Assembly: GCA_945862545.1 (NCBI GenBank)
Contig: CAMAYS010000066.1
Span: 1-10,561 of the forward strand
DNA: 10,561 nucleotides
Direction: 5' to 3'
Source: Casp-actino8 sp945862545
GTDB taxonomy: Bacteria; Actinomycetota; Acidimicrobiia; Acidimicrobiales; Ilumatobacteraceae
The notes under the pieces are model-generated. The model made no database searches. It saw only the letters and a program-made list of their open reading frames with translations, and was not told where the DNA came from. This document shows, one piece after another, positions 1-7,171 of this stretch; position 1 is the first letter of the stretch; each line of letters starts with the position of its first letter. A program made the position numbers and the translations under genes.

Positions 1-803
1 AAATAATACGTAGCCGCCTGCGGGTCACTCCCACGCATGCTCTTGATAAAAGCGCTGACGACGTCGTAATGATCATCGCGACCATAACGTAATGCACTTG
101 TTCCGAGAGCAGCCTCTGCATGCTCAAGAGTGACAGCGTGTGGGTGAGCGAGGGCCGCCGCAACTTCCAGTGAAGTCAGTACTTGGCGACCGTCCCCCGC
201 TGATCGGTCAGCCAACAGTTCTTGGGCCTCGTGAGAGGCCGTCGTGCCAAGGGCTAATAATCCCCTCGTGATTAAAGTCCTCATCGCTTCGCCATCCAAG
301 GGTTCTAAGCGAAATAAGGTGCTTCTGGAACGCAATGGAGCATTGACTTCAAAAAAGGGATTCTCCGTTGTGGCGCCGATGAGGGTGAGTGTTCCTTCTT
401 CAACGGCAGGCAACAAAGCATCCTGCTGTGATTTCGAAAATCGATGAATTTCATCGAGGAACAAGATAGTTCCCTGACCGTGTCTCCCGAGGCGCTGACG
501 CGCTGCATCAATAACCTCGCGCACATCTTTGACACCGGCAGTCACTGCCGACAACTGTTCAAAGGCTCGCTTGGTTGTGCCCGCAACCGCTAATGCCAAA
601 GTTGTTTTACCAGTGCCAGGTGGACCCCAAAAGATCGCACTACTGAGTTTGTCTTGTTCAACAAGTACGCGCAGTGGTCGACCGACTCCTAGCAAATGCT
701 CCTGGCCGACAACATCATCAATAGTGCGTGGTCGTAGTCGTGCCGCCAACGGGGCTTGAGAGGCAAGTTGCTCTTTGGCTGCAGCGCTAAAGAGATCGCT
801 CAT
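1..803 (-). CDS. rarA: Replication-associated recombination protein RarA (MgsA family AAA+ ATPase), N-terminal part
   Basis: RarA is a clamp-loader-like AAA+ ATPase that acts at stalled replication forks. The visible 267 residues start at the ATG at 801-803 and run off the left edge; the family is usually about 430-450 long, so the C-terminal tetramerisation part is missing only because of the window. Seen in order: PLAARLRPRTIDDVVGQEHLL (18-38), the conserved N-terminal helix; Walker A GPPGTGKT (60-67); Walker B ILFLDEIHRF (113-122); the sensor-1 stretch GATTENPFFEV with the following PLRSRS, which carries the arginine finger; and near the edge SAFIKSMRGSDPQAATYY, the RarA-specific helix that separates it from RuvB and DnaX. 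The start overlaps the Nudix stop (ATGA) with no clear Shine-Dalgarno site, so it is probably translationally coupled. Confidence 0.95.
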   Translation of the reverse strand, partial: MSDLFSAAAKEQLASQAPLAARLRPRTIDDVVGQEHLLGVGRPLRVLVEQDKLSSAIFWGPPGTGKTTLALAVAGTTKRAFEQLSAVTAGVKDVREVIDAARQRLGRHGQGTILFLDEIHRFSKSQQDALLPAVEEGTLTLIGATTENPFFEVNAPLRSRSTLFRLEPLDGEAMRTLITRGLLALGTTASHEAQELLADRSAGDGRQVLTSLEVAAALAHPHAVTLEHAEAALGTSALRYGRDDHYDVVSAFIKSMRGSDPQAATYY

Positions 804-1258
804 GGAAGCAATCTAGAAAAAGCACGCCCGTAGGAGTCTTGTCGAAAGTTGACGACGTGATGAAGGAGATGGTGAGGATCCATCCATTGCCAGCCAACAA
901 ACTCAACTCCATCTGGTTTCGGCTCAATATTTGGCTCATCAAGGAGACCGAATAAAAACCACTTTTGTGTCTGCCCGAAGCGCTTACCACCATCGGGCAT
1001 TGCGTCGCGGACTGCTGTGGGATATTCGTAGGTGATCCACTCAGATAACTCGCTGACTAAATGGACATCACCACGTGTCAGTCCTGTTTCTTCTGTCAAT
1101 TCACGCCAAGCAGCATCGACGGGTAATTCACCTACGTCGATTCCCCCCTGCGGTAGTTGCCAAGAATCAACAACATCCGAACGTTGGAAGCACATCAGGT
1201 CGCCGTTCTCACGACGGATCGCAATGACTACTCCAGCGCGGAATTTTTGAGTGGGCAT
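800..1258 (-). CDS. Nudix hydrolase of the RppH (RNA pyrophosphohydrolase / Ap4A hydrolase) type
   Basis: The 152-residue protein has a complete Nudix box, Gx5Ex7REUxEExGU, at residues 38-60, with E53, E56 and E57 as expected metal ligands. Outside the box it resembles RppH/NudH closely: SWQLPQGGID before and into the box, FGQTQKWFLF (94-103), EFVGWQWMD (119-127), and a final helix with VVNFRQDSYGRAF (135-147), matching E. coli RppH 'VVSFKRDVYRR'. RppH removes pyrophosphate from 5'-triphosphorylated RNA and so triggers decay; relatives cleave diadenosine tetraphosphate. Which substrate applies cannot be read from the sequence. AAAGG lies six bases before the ATG, inside the end of aspS. The stop overlaps the rarA start (ATGA). 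Its location after aspS suggests co-expression with translation genes; Ap4A is a by-product of aminoacyl-tRNA synthetases, which would make such hydrolysis sensible (inference). Confidence 0.88.
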   Translation of the reverse strand: MPTQKFRAGVVIAIRRENGDLMCFQRSDVVDSWQLPQGGIDVGELPVDAAWRELTEETGLTRGDVHLVSELSEWITYEYPTAVRDAMPDGGKRFGQTQKWFLFGLLDEPNIEPKPDGVEFVGWQWMDPHHLLHHVVNFRQDSYGRAFSRLLP

Positions 1259-1259
1259 G

Positions 1260-3032
1260 TCAGGCCTTTGGAGGCAGCACCCGGATGCCTAATTCTTCGA
1301 GTTGTTTGGGTTCGGCTCGAGTTGGAGCATTGGTCATTGGATCCTGCCCACTTTGTGTCTTGGGGAATGCGATGACTTCACGAATGTTGTCTTCCCCGGC
1401 CAATATGGCAACGAGGCGGTCTAAGCCGAAGGCGAAACCACCGTGAGGTGGAGCACCATAGGTGAAGGGCTTGAGGAAAAATCCAAACTTACGATTTGCT
1501 TCTTCCTCACTGATGCCGAGAGCGGTAAAAACCCGCCGTTGCATATCAGGTTCGTGAATTCGAATGGATCCCGAACCCAATTCCCAACCATTGAGCACTA
1601 GGTCGTATGCCATTGATCGCACAGACATCGGATCCGACTCAAACATATGCAGGTCATCTGGGTGAGGCTGGCAGAAAGGGTGGTGTCCAGGCTTGGGTTG
1701 ACCAGTCTCTTTGTTAATGCCCACGAAAAGTGGGAACTCTGTCACCCAGACATAGCGGTACGGACCTTGGTGGACAGGAGGGCGGCCCAGATCGTTACGC
1801 AATTGCCCGAGAACTTCGCAAGTCATTTCCCATTCATCAGCAACGATCAATAACAAGTCCCCTGGAGCACCCTGGAGTGCCGTGAGCACCGCTGATTGCT
1901 CAGTAGCAGAGAGGAATTTCACAACAGGAGATTCCAAAGTTCCGTCTGCTGCAACCTTCATCCAAACAAGTCCCTTGGCGCCGATTTTCTTCGCACGGTC
2001 GGTGAGGGCATCAAGTTTATTGCGGCCGAATTCCTCTGCCTTGCCCTCAACGCGTATGCCCTTGATTGAGGCCGCTCCAGCGAAGGCCTTAAATTCGGTA
2101 CCTGCGAAGATGGCAGTCAATTCGGTTAATTCCATACCGAAGCGAAGATCGGGTTTATCGACACCAAATCGCTCCATGGCCTGTCGCCATGTAATTCTCT
2201 CAATGGGATCGGGTCGAACTCCAGTCACGGCTTCGGCTGCGCAAACGACCGCTTCGCCAATTGCCTCAAGAACATCATCTTGATTGACGAAACTCATTTC
2301 CGCATCCAACTGCATGAACTCATATTGTCGATCGGCTCGCAGATCCTCGTCTCGCAAACAACGTGCTATCTGGTAGTAGCGATCAATTCCGGCGACCATG
2401 AGTAGTTGCTTAAATAATTGGGGGCTCTGTGGCAGAGCATAAAAGGAGCCTGGTTCTTTACGGGAGGGAACTAGGAACTCACGAGCACCCTCGGGTGTTG
2501 ACGGTACCAACATCGGAGTCTCAACCTCAACAAAACCTTGGCGTTCCATGGAAGCTCTGACCGCAGAGTTGACTTTGGCTCGTGTGCGCAAATTACGTTG
2601 CATACGTTCTCTGCGAATATCTATGTAGCGATATTGCAGCCGCACATTTTCATCGACATCATCGGCACGTGCGTCAACTGGAAATGGTGGGGCCTCAGCC
2701 GAACGAAGAACCTCAACAACACAATCGCCGATTTCTACTTCGCCGGTAGCGATATTGCTATTGATCGTTCCTTGTGGTCGTGAACGCACGACACCGGTAA
2801 TCCGTACAACATATTCGCTACGCACATCAACGTCGTTGTCAATCACGCATTGGATAATCCCAGTGTGATCCCGAAGGTCAACGAAAGCCAATCTGTCACC
2901 ATGCTCGCGTCTTTTAGCAACCCAACCGCAGACACTGACAGTCTGCGAGATTTCACTTGGACGCAGATCACCACACATATGTGAGCGCATAGAAGTTTGG
3001 CGAATTGAGGTCTTGTCGTCTGGCGTTGTCAT
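1260..3032 (-). CDS. aspS: Aspartyl-tRNA synthetase, bacterial type, predicted non-discriminating (Asp/Asn)
   Basis: AspRS charges tRNA-Asp, and in many bacteria also mischarges tRNA-Asn with Asp for later amidation by GatCAB. The 590-residue protein has an N-terminal OB-fold anticodon domain (about 15-120), motif 1 around VETPMLVPSTPEGAREFLVP (169-188), QSPQLFKQLL (202-211), and motif 2 at RDEDLRADRQYEF (227-239). A GAD insertion (about 300-430) typical of bacterial AspRS precedes motif 3 GFAFGLDR (532-539). His44 (in RREHGD) and Gly88 (in RPQGTI) occupy the two OB-fold positions where discriminating enzymes such as E. coli have Leu and Lys; His/Gly is the known non-discriminating signature. 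The ATG gives a 14-residue extension relative to E. coli; the ATG at codon 15 matches the E. coli start but lacks the ATGA overlap with hisS. The stop is 1 nt before the Nudix start. Confidence 0.96.
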   Translation of the reverse strand: MTTPDDKTSIRQTSMRSHMCGDLRPSEISQTVSVCGWVAKRREHGDRLAFVDLRDHTGIIQCVIDNDVDVRSEYVVRITGVVRSRPQGTINSNIATGEVEIGDCVVEVLRSAEAPPFPVDARADDVDENVRLQYRYIDIRRERMQRNLRTRAKVNSAVRASMERQGFVEVETPMLVPSTPEGAREFLVPSRKEPGSFYALPQSPQLFKQLLMVAGIDRYYQIARCLRDEDLRADRQYEFMQLDAEMSFVNQDDVLEAIGEAVVCAAEAVTGVRPDPIERITWRQAMERFGVDKPDLRFGMELTELTAIFAGTEFKAFAGAASIKGIRVEGKAEEFGRNKLDALTDRAKKIGAKGLVWMKVAADGTLESPVVKFLSATEQSAVLTALQGAPGDLLLIVADEWEMTCEVLGQLRNDLGRPPVHQGPYRYVWVTEFPLFVGINKETGQPKPGHHPFCQPHPDDLHMFESDPMSVRSMAYDLVLNGWELGSGSIRIHEPDMQRRVFTALGISEEEANRKFGFFLKPFTYGAPPHGGFAFGLDRLVAILAGEDNIREVIAFPKTQSGQDPMTNAPTRAEPKQLEELGIRVLPPKA

Positions 3033-4282
3033 GAAAGTACTTTCGTTATTGTGGGGAGTAAGTCTTTGCGGGCGACGGTGTACTGCTCTTGATCAGAACG
3101 CAGTGGTCGGATGATTGCTGTATCCAAGTTGACCTCATCACTACCAATGATGATTGCCAAAACTGCACCGCTTCGATCTGCTGATTTCATTTGACTTTTG
3201 ATACTTCGACCTTGATATGCACGGTCCGCGGAGATTCCAGCGGAGCGCAATTCATGGGTGATCAACATGGCCTGACGGCCACCAGTGATATCGACGACAA
3301 AAACACTCACATCGTCGGGTACTGGAGGGAAAACTCCTTCATCATCGCAGGCCAAAAGCGTGCGGTCGAGACCGATTGCAAATCCCACTCCAGCGGTAGC
3401 AGGACCACCTAAGGCTTCAACTAGGCCGTCATAGCGCCCTCCTCCACCGAGGGCATTCTGCGCTGAATCCATAGTTCCACCTACGAACTCAAATGTTGTG
3501 TGACGGTAATAATCAAGTCCGCGCACCAACTTCTCATTAATGACAAATGCGATCCCAAGTTCTCGCAGTCCCTCTTGAACCGTGTCAAAGTGCGCTGTCG
3601 CTGCGGGACTGTAAAAATCAGAGATACGTGGAGCGCCGTCAATGAGTAGTTGATCTTCGGGTCGCTTTGAATCCAGGACGCGCAGCGGGTTCTTCGTCAG
3701 GGTTGCCTGACTGGCTTGACTCAAGTGCTCAAGATTTTCGCTGAAATAATCTTTCAAGGCCTGCATATAACGTTCTCGATCTGAGGGTTCGCCGAGACTG
3801 TTGAGGTGCAGAGAGATCTGCTGTAAACCAAGTTTGGCGAAGAAGTCCCAAGCTAGAGCGATCACTTCAATGTCAACATAGGGATCCTCAACACCAAGAA
3901 CTTCAATACCAACTTGATCAAACTGACGAAAACGACCTCGTTGTGGACGCTCATAACGAAAATTGGGACCTGCGTACCAAACCTTCCATGGGGTGGCGGG
4001 ACTGTGCTGCACGAAGGCCCGACAGACGCTGGCAGTTTGTTCGGGGCGTAAAGCAATGTGCCGATCACCCTTGTCCACAAAGTCGTACATCTCTTTGGTG
4101 ACAACATCGGTGGCTTCCCCAACACGATGAAACACGCCAATATCTTCAAGTAAGGGAGGAATAATCTGCCCGTAACCAGCGGCCGTCACTGCATCAGAAA
4201 AGATTCCAACGAAGCGTCGCCAGCGTCCCGAATCGGGGGGCAGGATGTCACGCATTCCAGGACTTGTTTGAAACTCAGGCAC
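3029..4282 (-). CDS. hisS: Histidyl-tRNA synthetase
   Basis: HisRS charges tRNA-His with histidine (class II aminoacyl-tRNA synthetase). The 417-residue length is usual. Motifs in order: the N-terminal FQTSPGMRDILPP (4-16), equivalent to the family's 'PRGtrDilP'; LRPEQTASVCRAF (78-90); motif 2 FRYERPQRGRFRQF (108-121); the HisA motif LVRGLDYY (252-259); the Gly-rich ALGGGGRYDGL (277-287); motif 3 GVGFAIGLDR (298-307); and an anticodon-binding domain from about 325 to the end. The start is a GTG, chosen because the conserved PGMRDILPP element needs residues upstream of it and the next ATG (codon 10) would cut into it. The ribosome site is weak (GAGAG). The TGA overlaps the aspS ATG (ATGA), so the two synthetases are probably translationally coupled. 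Confidence 0.96.
   Translation of the reverse strand: MPEFQTSPGMRDILPPDSGRWRRFVGIFSDAVTAAGYGQIIPPLLEDIGVFHRVGEATDVVTKEMYDFVDKGDRHIALRPEQTASVCRAFVQHSPATPWKVWYAGPNFRYERPQRGRFRQFDQVGIEVLGVEDPYVDIEVIALAWDFFAKLGLQQISLHLNSLGEPSDRERYMQALKDYFSENLEHLSQASQATLTKNPLRVLDSKRPEDQLLIDGAPRISDFYSPAATAHFDTVQEGLRELGIAFVINEKLVRGLDYYRHTTFEFVGGTMDSAQNALGGGGRYDGLVEALGGPATAGVGFAIGLDRTLLACDDEGVFPPVPDDVSVFVVDITGGRQAMLITHELRSAGISADRAYQGRSIKSQMKSADRSGAVLAIIIGSDEVNLDTAIIRPLRSDQEQYTVARKDLLPTITKVLS
3033..3044. repeat. Perfect 12-bp palindrome next to the aspS start codon
   Basis: GAAAGTACTTTC is self-complementary over all 12 bases and abuts the aspS ATG, inside the last codons of hisS. Read on the minus strand, its GAAAG half could serve as a weak Shine-Dalgarno site seven bases from the ATG. 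It may be chance; no second copy was noticed nearby. Confidence 0.4.
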
Positions 4283-4314
4283 AGGCTCTCAGGTTAGCGG
4301 TATCTGGGCGTTGG

Positions 4315-4337
4315 TCTTGGAGAATATCTCGCCAAGA
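4315..4337 (-). other. Small hairpin in the rel-hisS gap
   Basis: TCTTG/CAAGA (5 bp) stacked on GAGA/TCTC (4 bp), with a 2-nt bulge and a 3-nt loop, lies 23 nt after the rel stop. No U-run follows, so intrinsic termination is doubtful. The rest of the 78-nt gap (4283-4360) shows no strong promoter; a GATATT/GATACC-type -10 is possible but unconvincing. An attenuator or mRNA-stability role is speculative. Confidence 0.3.
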
Positions 4338-4360
4338 TGCAGGTAAATCAGCGAAACTAG

Positions 4361-6589
4361 TCAGTCCTCAGAGTCTTCAAGGGAGCGTCCTGTACCTGCA
4401 CGGTAGGCGTCATAGACCCCATCAATCCTCTTGATTGTTCTTAGCACTGATTCAAGGTGCGCAGGGTCGGCCATTTCAAATTCGAAGCGCATCTTGGCGA
4501 CTCGGTCTCCCCCAGTGTGGGTACTACAGGCCACGATATTGACATGCTGCTCAGACAAAGCATTGGCCACATCGCGCAGCAGTCCCGAACGATCAAGCGC
4601 GAGAACTTCCACACCTGCTCGAAAGATCGTGCCTATTGTGGATCCGTCCCATTCAACGTCGACTAAACGCGAGGATTGCTCATCCACAAACGAATCTGCG
4701 TTTGCACAGTCGGAGCGATGAACGCTCACTCCGCGCCCACGAGTAATGAAGCCCATGATCTCATCGCCAGGTACAGGGGTGCAACACTTTGACAGTCGAA
4801 CCAGAACATCATCAAAACCATCCACATGAATGCCGACACTATGGACTCTCGAGGAAGCGGAAGATCGTAAAACCGATTCTGGAAGGCGTTCTATTGAACC
4901 AGAATCTTGGAATCTGGCAAAGACTTCAAGGGCAACTTCCTGGGCGTTGACTTGGCTTTCGGCGATCGCGTATAAAAGTGCTTCAAGATCAGCGAATGAT
5001 CTTTTTTCAACCTCGCGCTGTAAGTGCTCGCTGTTCATGGCCTGGATCACTGGCAGTCGTTGACGTCTGAACTCGTTCTCTAAAAGCTCGCGACCGGACT
5101 CCACAAGGTCATCACGTTTCTCACGCGAATGCCATTGTTTGATCTTGTTGCGGGCCTTCGGTGAAACGACAAAATCCAGCCAATCCGTGGATGGGCTTGC
5201 GCTTTCAACCTTTGAGGTGAAGACCTCGCATGTATCGCCCGACTTCAAGACATGAGTGAGGGGCACTAATCTGCCATTGACCCGCGCCCCAATGCAGGCA
5301 TTTCCGATCTCTGTGTGCACTGAATATGCGAAGTCAACTGGGCCCGATCCGACTGGTAGATCAATGACTCGCCCCTTCGGGGTAAAAACGAATATTTCGT
5401 CTTGCTCAAGATCAGTCTTCAAACTTTCCATGAATTGAGCTGGATCGGAAATATCGCTTTGCCAGTCAATGATCCGATTCAACCAGTCAATGTCTGGAGT
5501 CTCTTTTTGATCTTTGTATGCCCAATGTGCCGCTACACCCCACTCCGCGCGTTGGTGCATTTCGCGTGTTCTAATCTGAATCTCCAAAGGTTTACCGCCA
5601 GGTCCAATGACGGTGGTGTGCAGACTTTGATACAAATTGAACTTCGGCATCGCCACGTAGTCTTTAAAGCGACCTGTAATTGGCTTCCATTGTCCATGGA
5701 TACTTCCTAAAGTGGCGTAACAATCCTTGACCGATGCAACGACAATTCTGATGGCCATAATGTCGAAGATCTCATCAAAATCTTTAGCTTTCTGGATCAT
5801 CTTCTCGTAAATGCTCCACAGGTGTTTGCCACGTCCAGTGATATCGGCATCAATATTCAGCGTCAGTAAGCGTTCGCGAACGTCAGCCATGGCCTTGGCC
5901 AAATAAAGATCGCGCTCGGGACTCCGACTACTGACAAGATGATCGAGTTCTGCGTAGCGTTTCGGGAACATTGAGGCAAAAGACAAATCTTCAAGTTCTT
6001 GTTTCAATCCTTGCATTCCCAAACGATGTGCCAAGGGAGCGTAGATATCCATGGTTTCGCTGGCAATTCGTTGTTGCTTCTCGACGGGCATTGCCGCGAT
6101 AGTCCTCATGTTGTGTAAGCGATCAGCCAACTTGATGATCAGAACGCGTAAATCCTTGGCCATCGCCACAAGCATCTTGCGCATAGTCGCCGCTTGTTGC
6201 TCCTCCTTAGAATCAAACTGCAGACGCTCAAGTTTGGTGACGCCATCAACGATCGCCGCAACGTCACTTCCAAACTCTTTTTCAACATCAGAAATAGTCA
6301 GTTCAGTGTCTTCAACAGCGTCGTGGAGTAGCGCCGCTGCAACTGTTGTCTCATCGAGGCCAATATCTGCCACGATCTTGGCGACTGCTAGAGGATGGTT
6401 GATGTATCCCTCACCACTTTTACGGGTTTGGCTGGAATGAGCCTGTCTGGCGACCTCAAAGGCCTTGGTGATCAAGGCAGTGGAGGCTTTCGGATGTCGA
6501 CGGCGAAAAGACTGCAAAACGGGATTGACCTCGTCCACAGCAGAGTTCATCTGCCGACGCCAAGGAAGAAGTCTGGTCACCGTTGCCAT
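4361..6589 (-). CDS. rel: Bifunctional (p)ppGpp synthetase/hydrolase Rel (RelA/SpoT family)
   Basis: Rel makes (p)ppGpp from ATP and GDP/GTP when ribosomes stall on uncharged tRNA, and hydrolyses it when starvation ends. The 742-residue protein is full length. The HD hydrolase domain (about 40-200) keeps H51, H65, H89-D90 and E93-D94, so hydrolysis should be intact. The synthetase domain (about 235-360) has GRFKDYVAMPK (306-316), the basic RxKD form typical of bifunctional Rel enzymes and not the ExDD form of RelA, followed by EIQIRT (336-341). The TGS domain spans about 397-459. A Cys-rich ribosome-binding segment has KCCTP (601-605) with H624 and C628, and a C-terminal ACT domain lies at about 655-730. 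The ATG has no visible ribosome site. The next gene, hisS, follows after 78 nt. The symbol relA is also used for this gene in actinobacteria. Confidence 0.96.
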   Translation of the reverse strand: MATVTRLLPWRRQMNSAVDEVNPVLQSFRRRHPKASTALITKAFEVARQAHSSQTRKSGEGYINHPLAVAKIVADIGLDETTVAAALLHDAVEDTELTISDVEKEFGSDVAAIVDGVTKLERLQFDSKEEQQAATMRKMLVAMAKDLRVLIIKLADRLHNMRTIAAMPVEKQQRIASETMDIYAPLAHRLGMQGLKQELEDLSFASMFPKRYAELDHLVSSRSPERDLYLAKAMADVRERLLTLNIDADITGRGKHLWSIYEKMIQKAKDFDEIFDIMAIRIVVASVKDCYATLGSIHGQWKPITGRFKDYVAMPKFNLYQSLHTTVIGPGGKPLEIQIRTREMHQRAEWGVAAHWAYKDQKETPDIDWLNRIIDWQSDISDPAQFMESLKTDLEQDEIFVFTPKGRVIDLPVGSGPVDFAYSVHTEIGNACIGARVNGRLVPLTHVLKSGDTCEVFTSKVESASPSTDWLDFVVSPKARNKIKQWHSREKRDDLVESGRELLENEFRRQRLPVIQAMNSEHLQREVEKRSFADLEALLYAIAESQVNAQEVALEVFARFQDSGSIERLPESVLRSSASSRVHSVGIHVDGFDDVLVRLSKCCTPVPGDEIMGFITRGRGVSVHRSDCANADSFVDEQSSRLVDVEWDGSTIGTIFRAGVEVLALDRSGLLRDVANALSEQHVNIVACSTHTGGDRVAKMRFEFEMADPAHLESVLRTIKRIDGVYDAYRAGTGRSLEDSED

Positions 6590-6595
6590 TGTTTA

Positions 6596-6604
6596 AGTAT
6601 CGCA
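6596..6604 (-). promoter_or_regulatory. Candidate extended -10 element for rel
   Basis: The 44-nt apt-rel gap contains TGC followed by GATACT, an extended -10-like arrangement (TGn, then 4 of 6 matches to TATAAT, with the important A2 and T6 present). It ends six bases before the rel ATG, so transcription would start at or next to the ATG and give a leaderless mRNA. This fits the lack of any Shine-Dalgarno sequence before this start. No -35 hexamer is visible at 16-18 bp spacing. It is a short motif that can occur by chance. Confidence 0.3.
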
Positions 6605-6633
6605 GGCAGGAGTCAAATATTGCGACTACCGAG

Positions 6634-7155
6634 TCAGAAGGAAAAGAGAGCCTCAATAGGAGTTGCGCCTAATTTGAGTCGCCCTTCGAGGAAAGGTAGT
6701 TCAATAAGAACCGCTAGAGCCACGATCTCGGCACCCAAAGCCGATGCCAAACGACACGTGGCGGCGGCTGTTCCACCCGTAGCTAAAACATCATCAACGA
6801 TGAGAACCCTCTGTCCAGGTTGAATGGCATCCCGGTGTATTTCCAGTTTGTCCGAACCGTACTCGAGGTCGTACTCCTCGCGTACCACTGCCCACGGTAG
6901 TTTTCCCGCTTTACGCACAGGGATGAAACCGGCACCAAGAGCGACTGCTATCGGTGCTCCGAGGATGAAACCGCGGGCCTCAACGCCGATAACGAGATCG
7001 ATTTTCTGGTCGCTAAAACGCTCAGCAAGAAGGTCAATGCAAGATTTGAAAGCTTTGGGATGGCTAAGTAATGGCGTGATATCCCGAAAGGTCACGCCGA
7101 CAGTTGGATAATCCGGAATTGCACGAATGAGGTTTTTAAGAGATTCAATGTCCAT
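6634..7155 (-). CDS. apt: Adenine phosphoribosyltransferase
   Basis: Apt converts adenine and PRPP to AMP and pyrophosphate in the cytosol (purine salvage). The 173-residue length is normal for the bacterial enzyme. Recognisable elements in order are PDYPTVGVTFRDITPLL (14-30), the N-terminal family signature; GVEARGFILGAPIA (57-70); RKAGKLP (81-87), part of the flexible loop; and the PRPP-binding motif VLIVDDVLATGGTA (117-130) with its DD pair at 121-122. The start is ATG, with only a weak purine-rich region upstream, 16 nt after secF. Placement between secF and rel is the standard actinobacterial arrangement. It links salvage to Rel, because (p)ppGpp regulates purine enzymes in many bacteria; that link is inference here. 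Confidence 0.95.
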   Translation of the reverse strand: MDIESLKNLIRAIPDYPTVGVTFRDITPLLSHPKAFKSCIDLLAERFSDQKIDLVIGVEARGFILGAPIAVALGAGFIPVRKAGKLPWAVVREEYDLEYGSDKLEIHRDAIQPGQRVLIVDDVLATGGTAAATCRLASALGAEIVALAVLIELPFLEGRLKLGATPIEALFSF

Positions 7156-7171
7156 CTCGTCGATTGTCTCT

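Noticed and set aside
1..803. Reading the left-edge ATPase as RuvB or DnaX
   Set aside because: PLAARLRP, WGPPGTGKTT, GATTENPFFEV and SMRGSDPQAA are RarA-family features; RuvB and DnaX lack the SxRGSDPDAA-type helix.
800..1258. Reading the Nudix protein as MutT (8-oxo-dGTP cleaning)
   Set aside because: The flanking motifs SWQLPQGGI, GQTQKWF and VVNFRQDSY match RppH and not MutT, whose similarity would be limited to the Nudix box.
1882..2283. Plus-strand open frame of 133 codons inside aspS
   Set aside because: It lies entirely antisense to the conserved catalytic and GAD regions of aspS and shows no motif.
6611..6616. TTGACT on the minus strand in the apt-rel gap as a -35 box
   Set aside because: It is only 9 bp from the candidate GATACT -10, too close for a normal sigma-70 spacing, and no suitable hexamer lies 16-18 bp downstream of it.
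6395..6823. Plus-strand open frame of 142 codons crossing the rel start, the gap and the apt end
   Set aside because: It is antisense to two clearly real genes, has no recognisable domain, and its composition is explained by the opposite strand.
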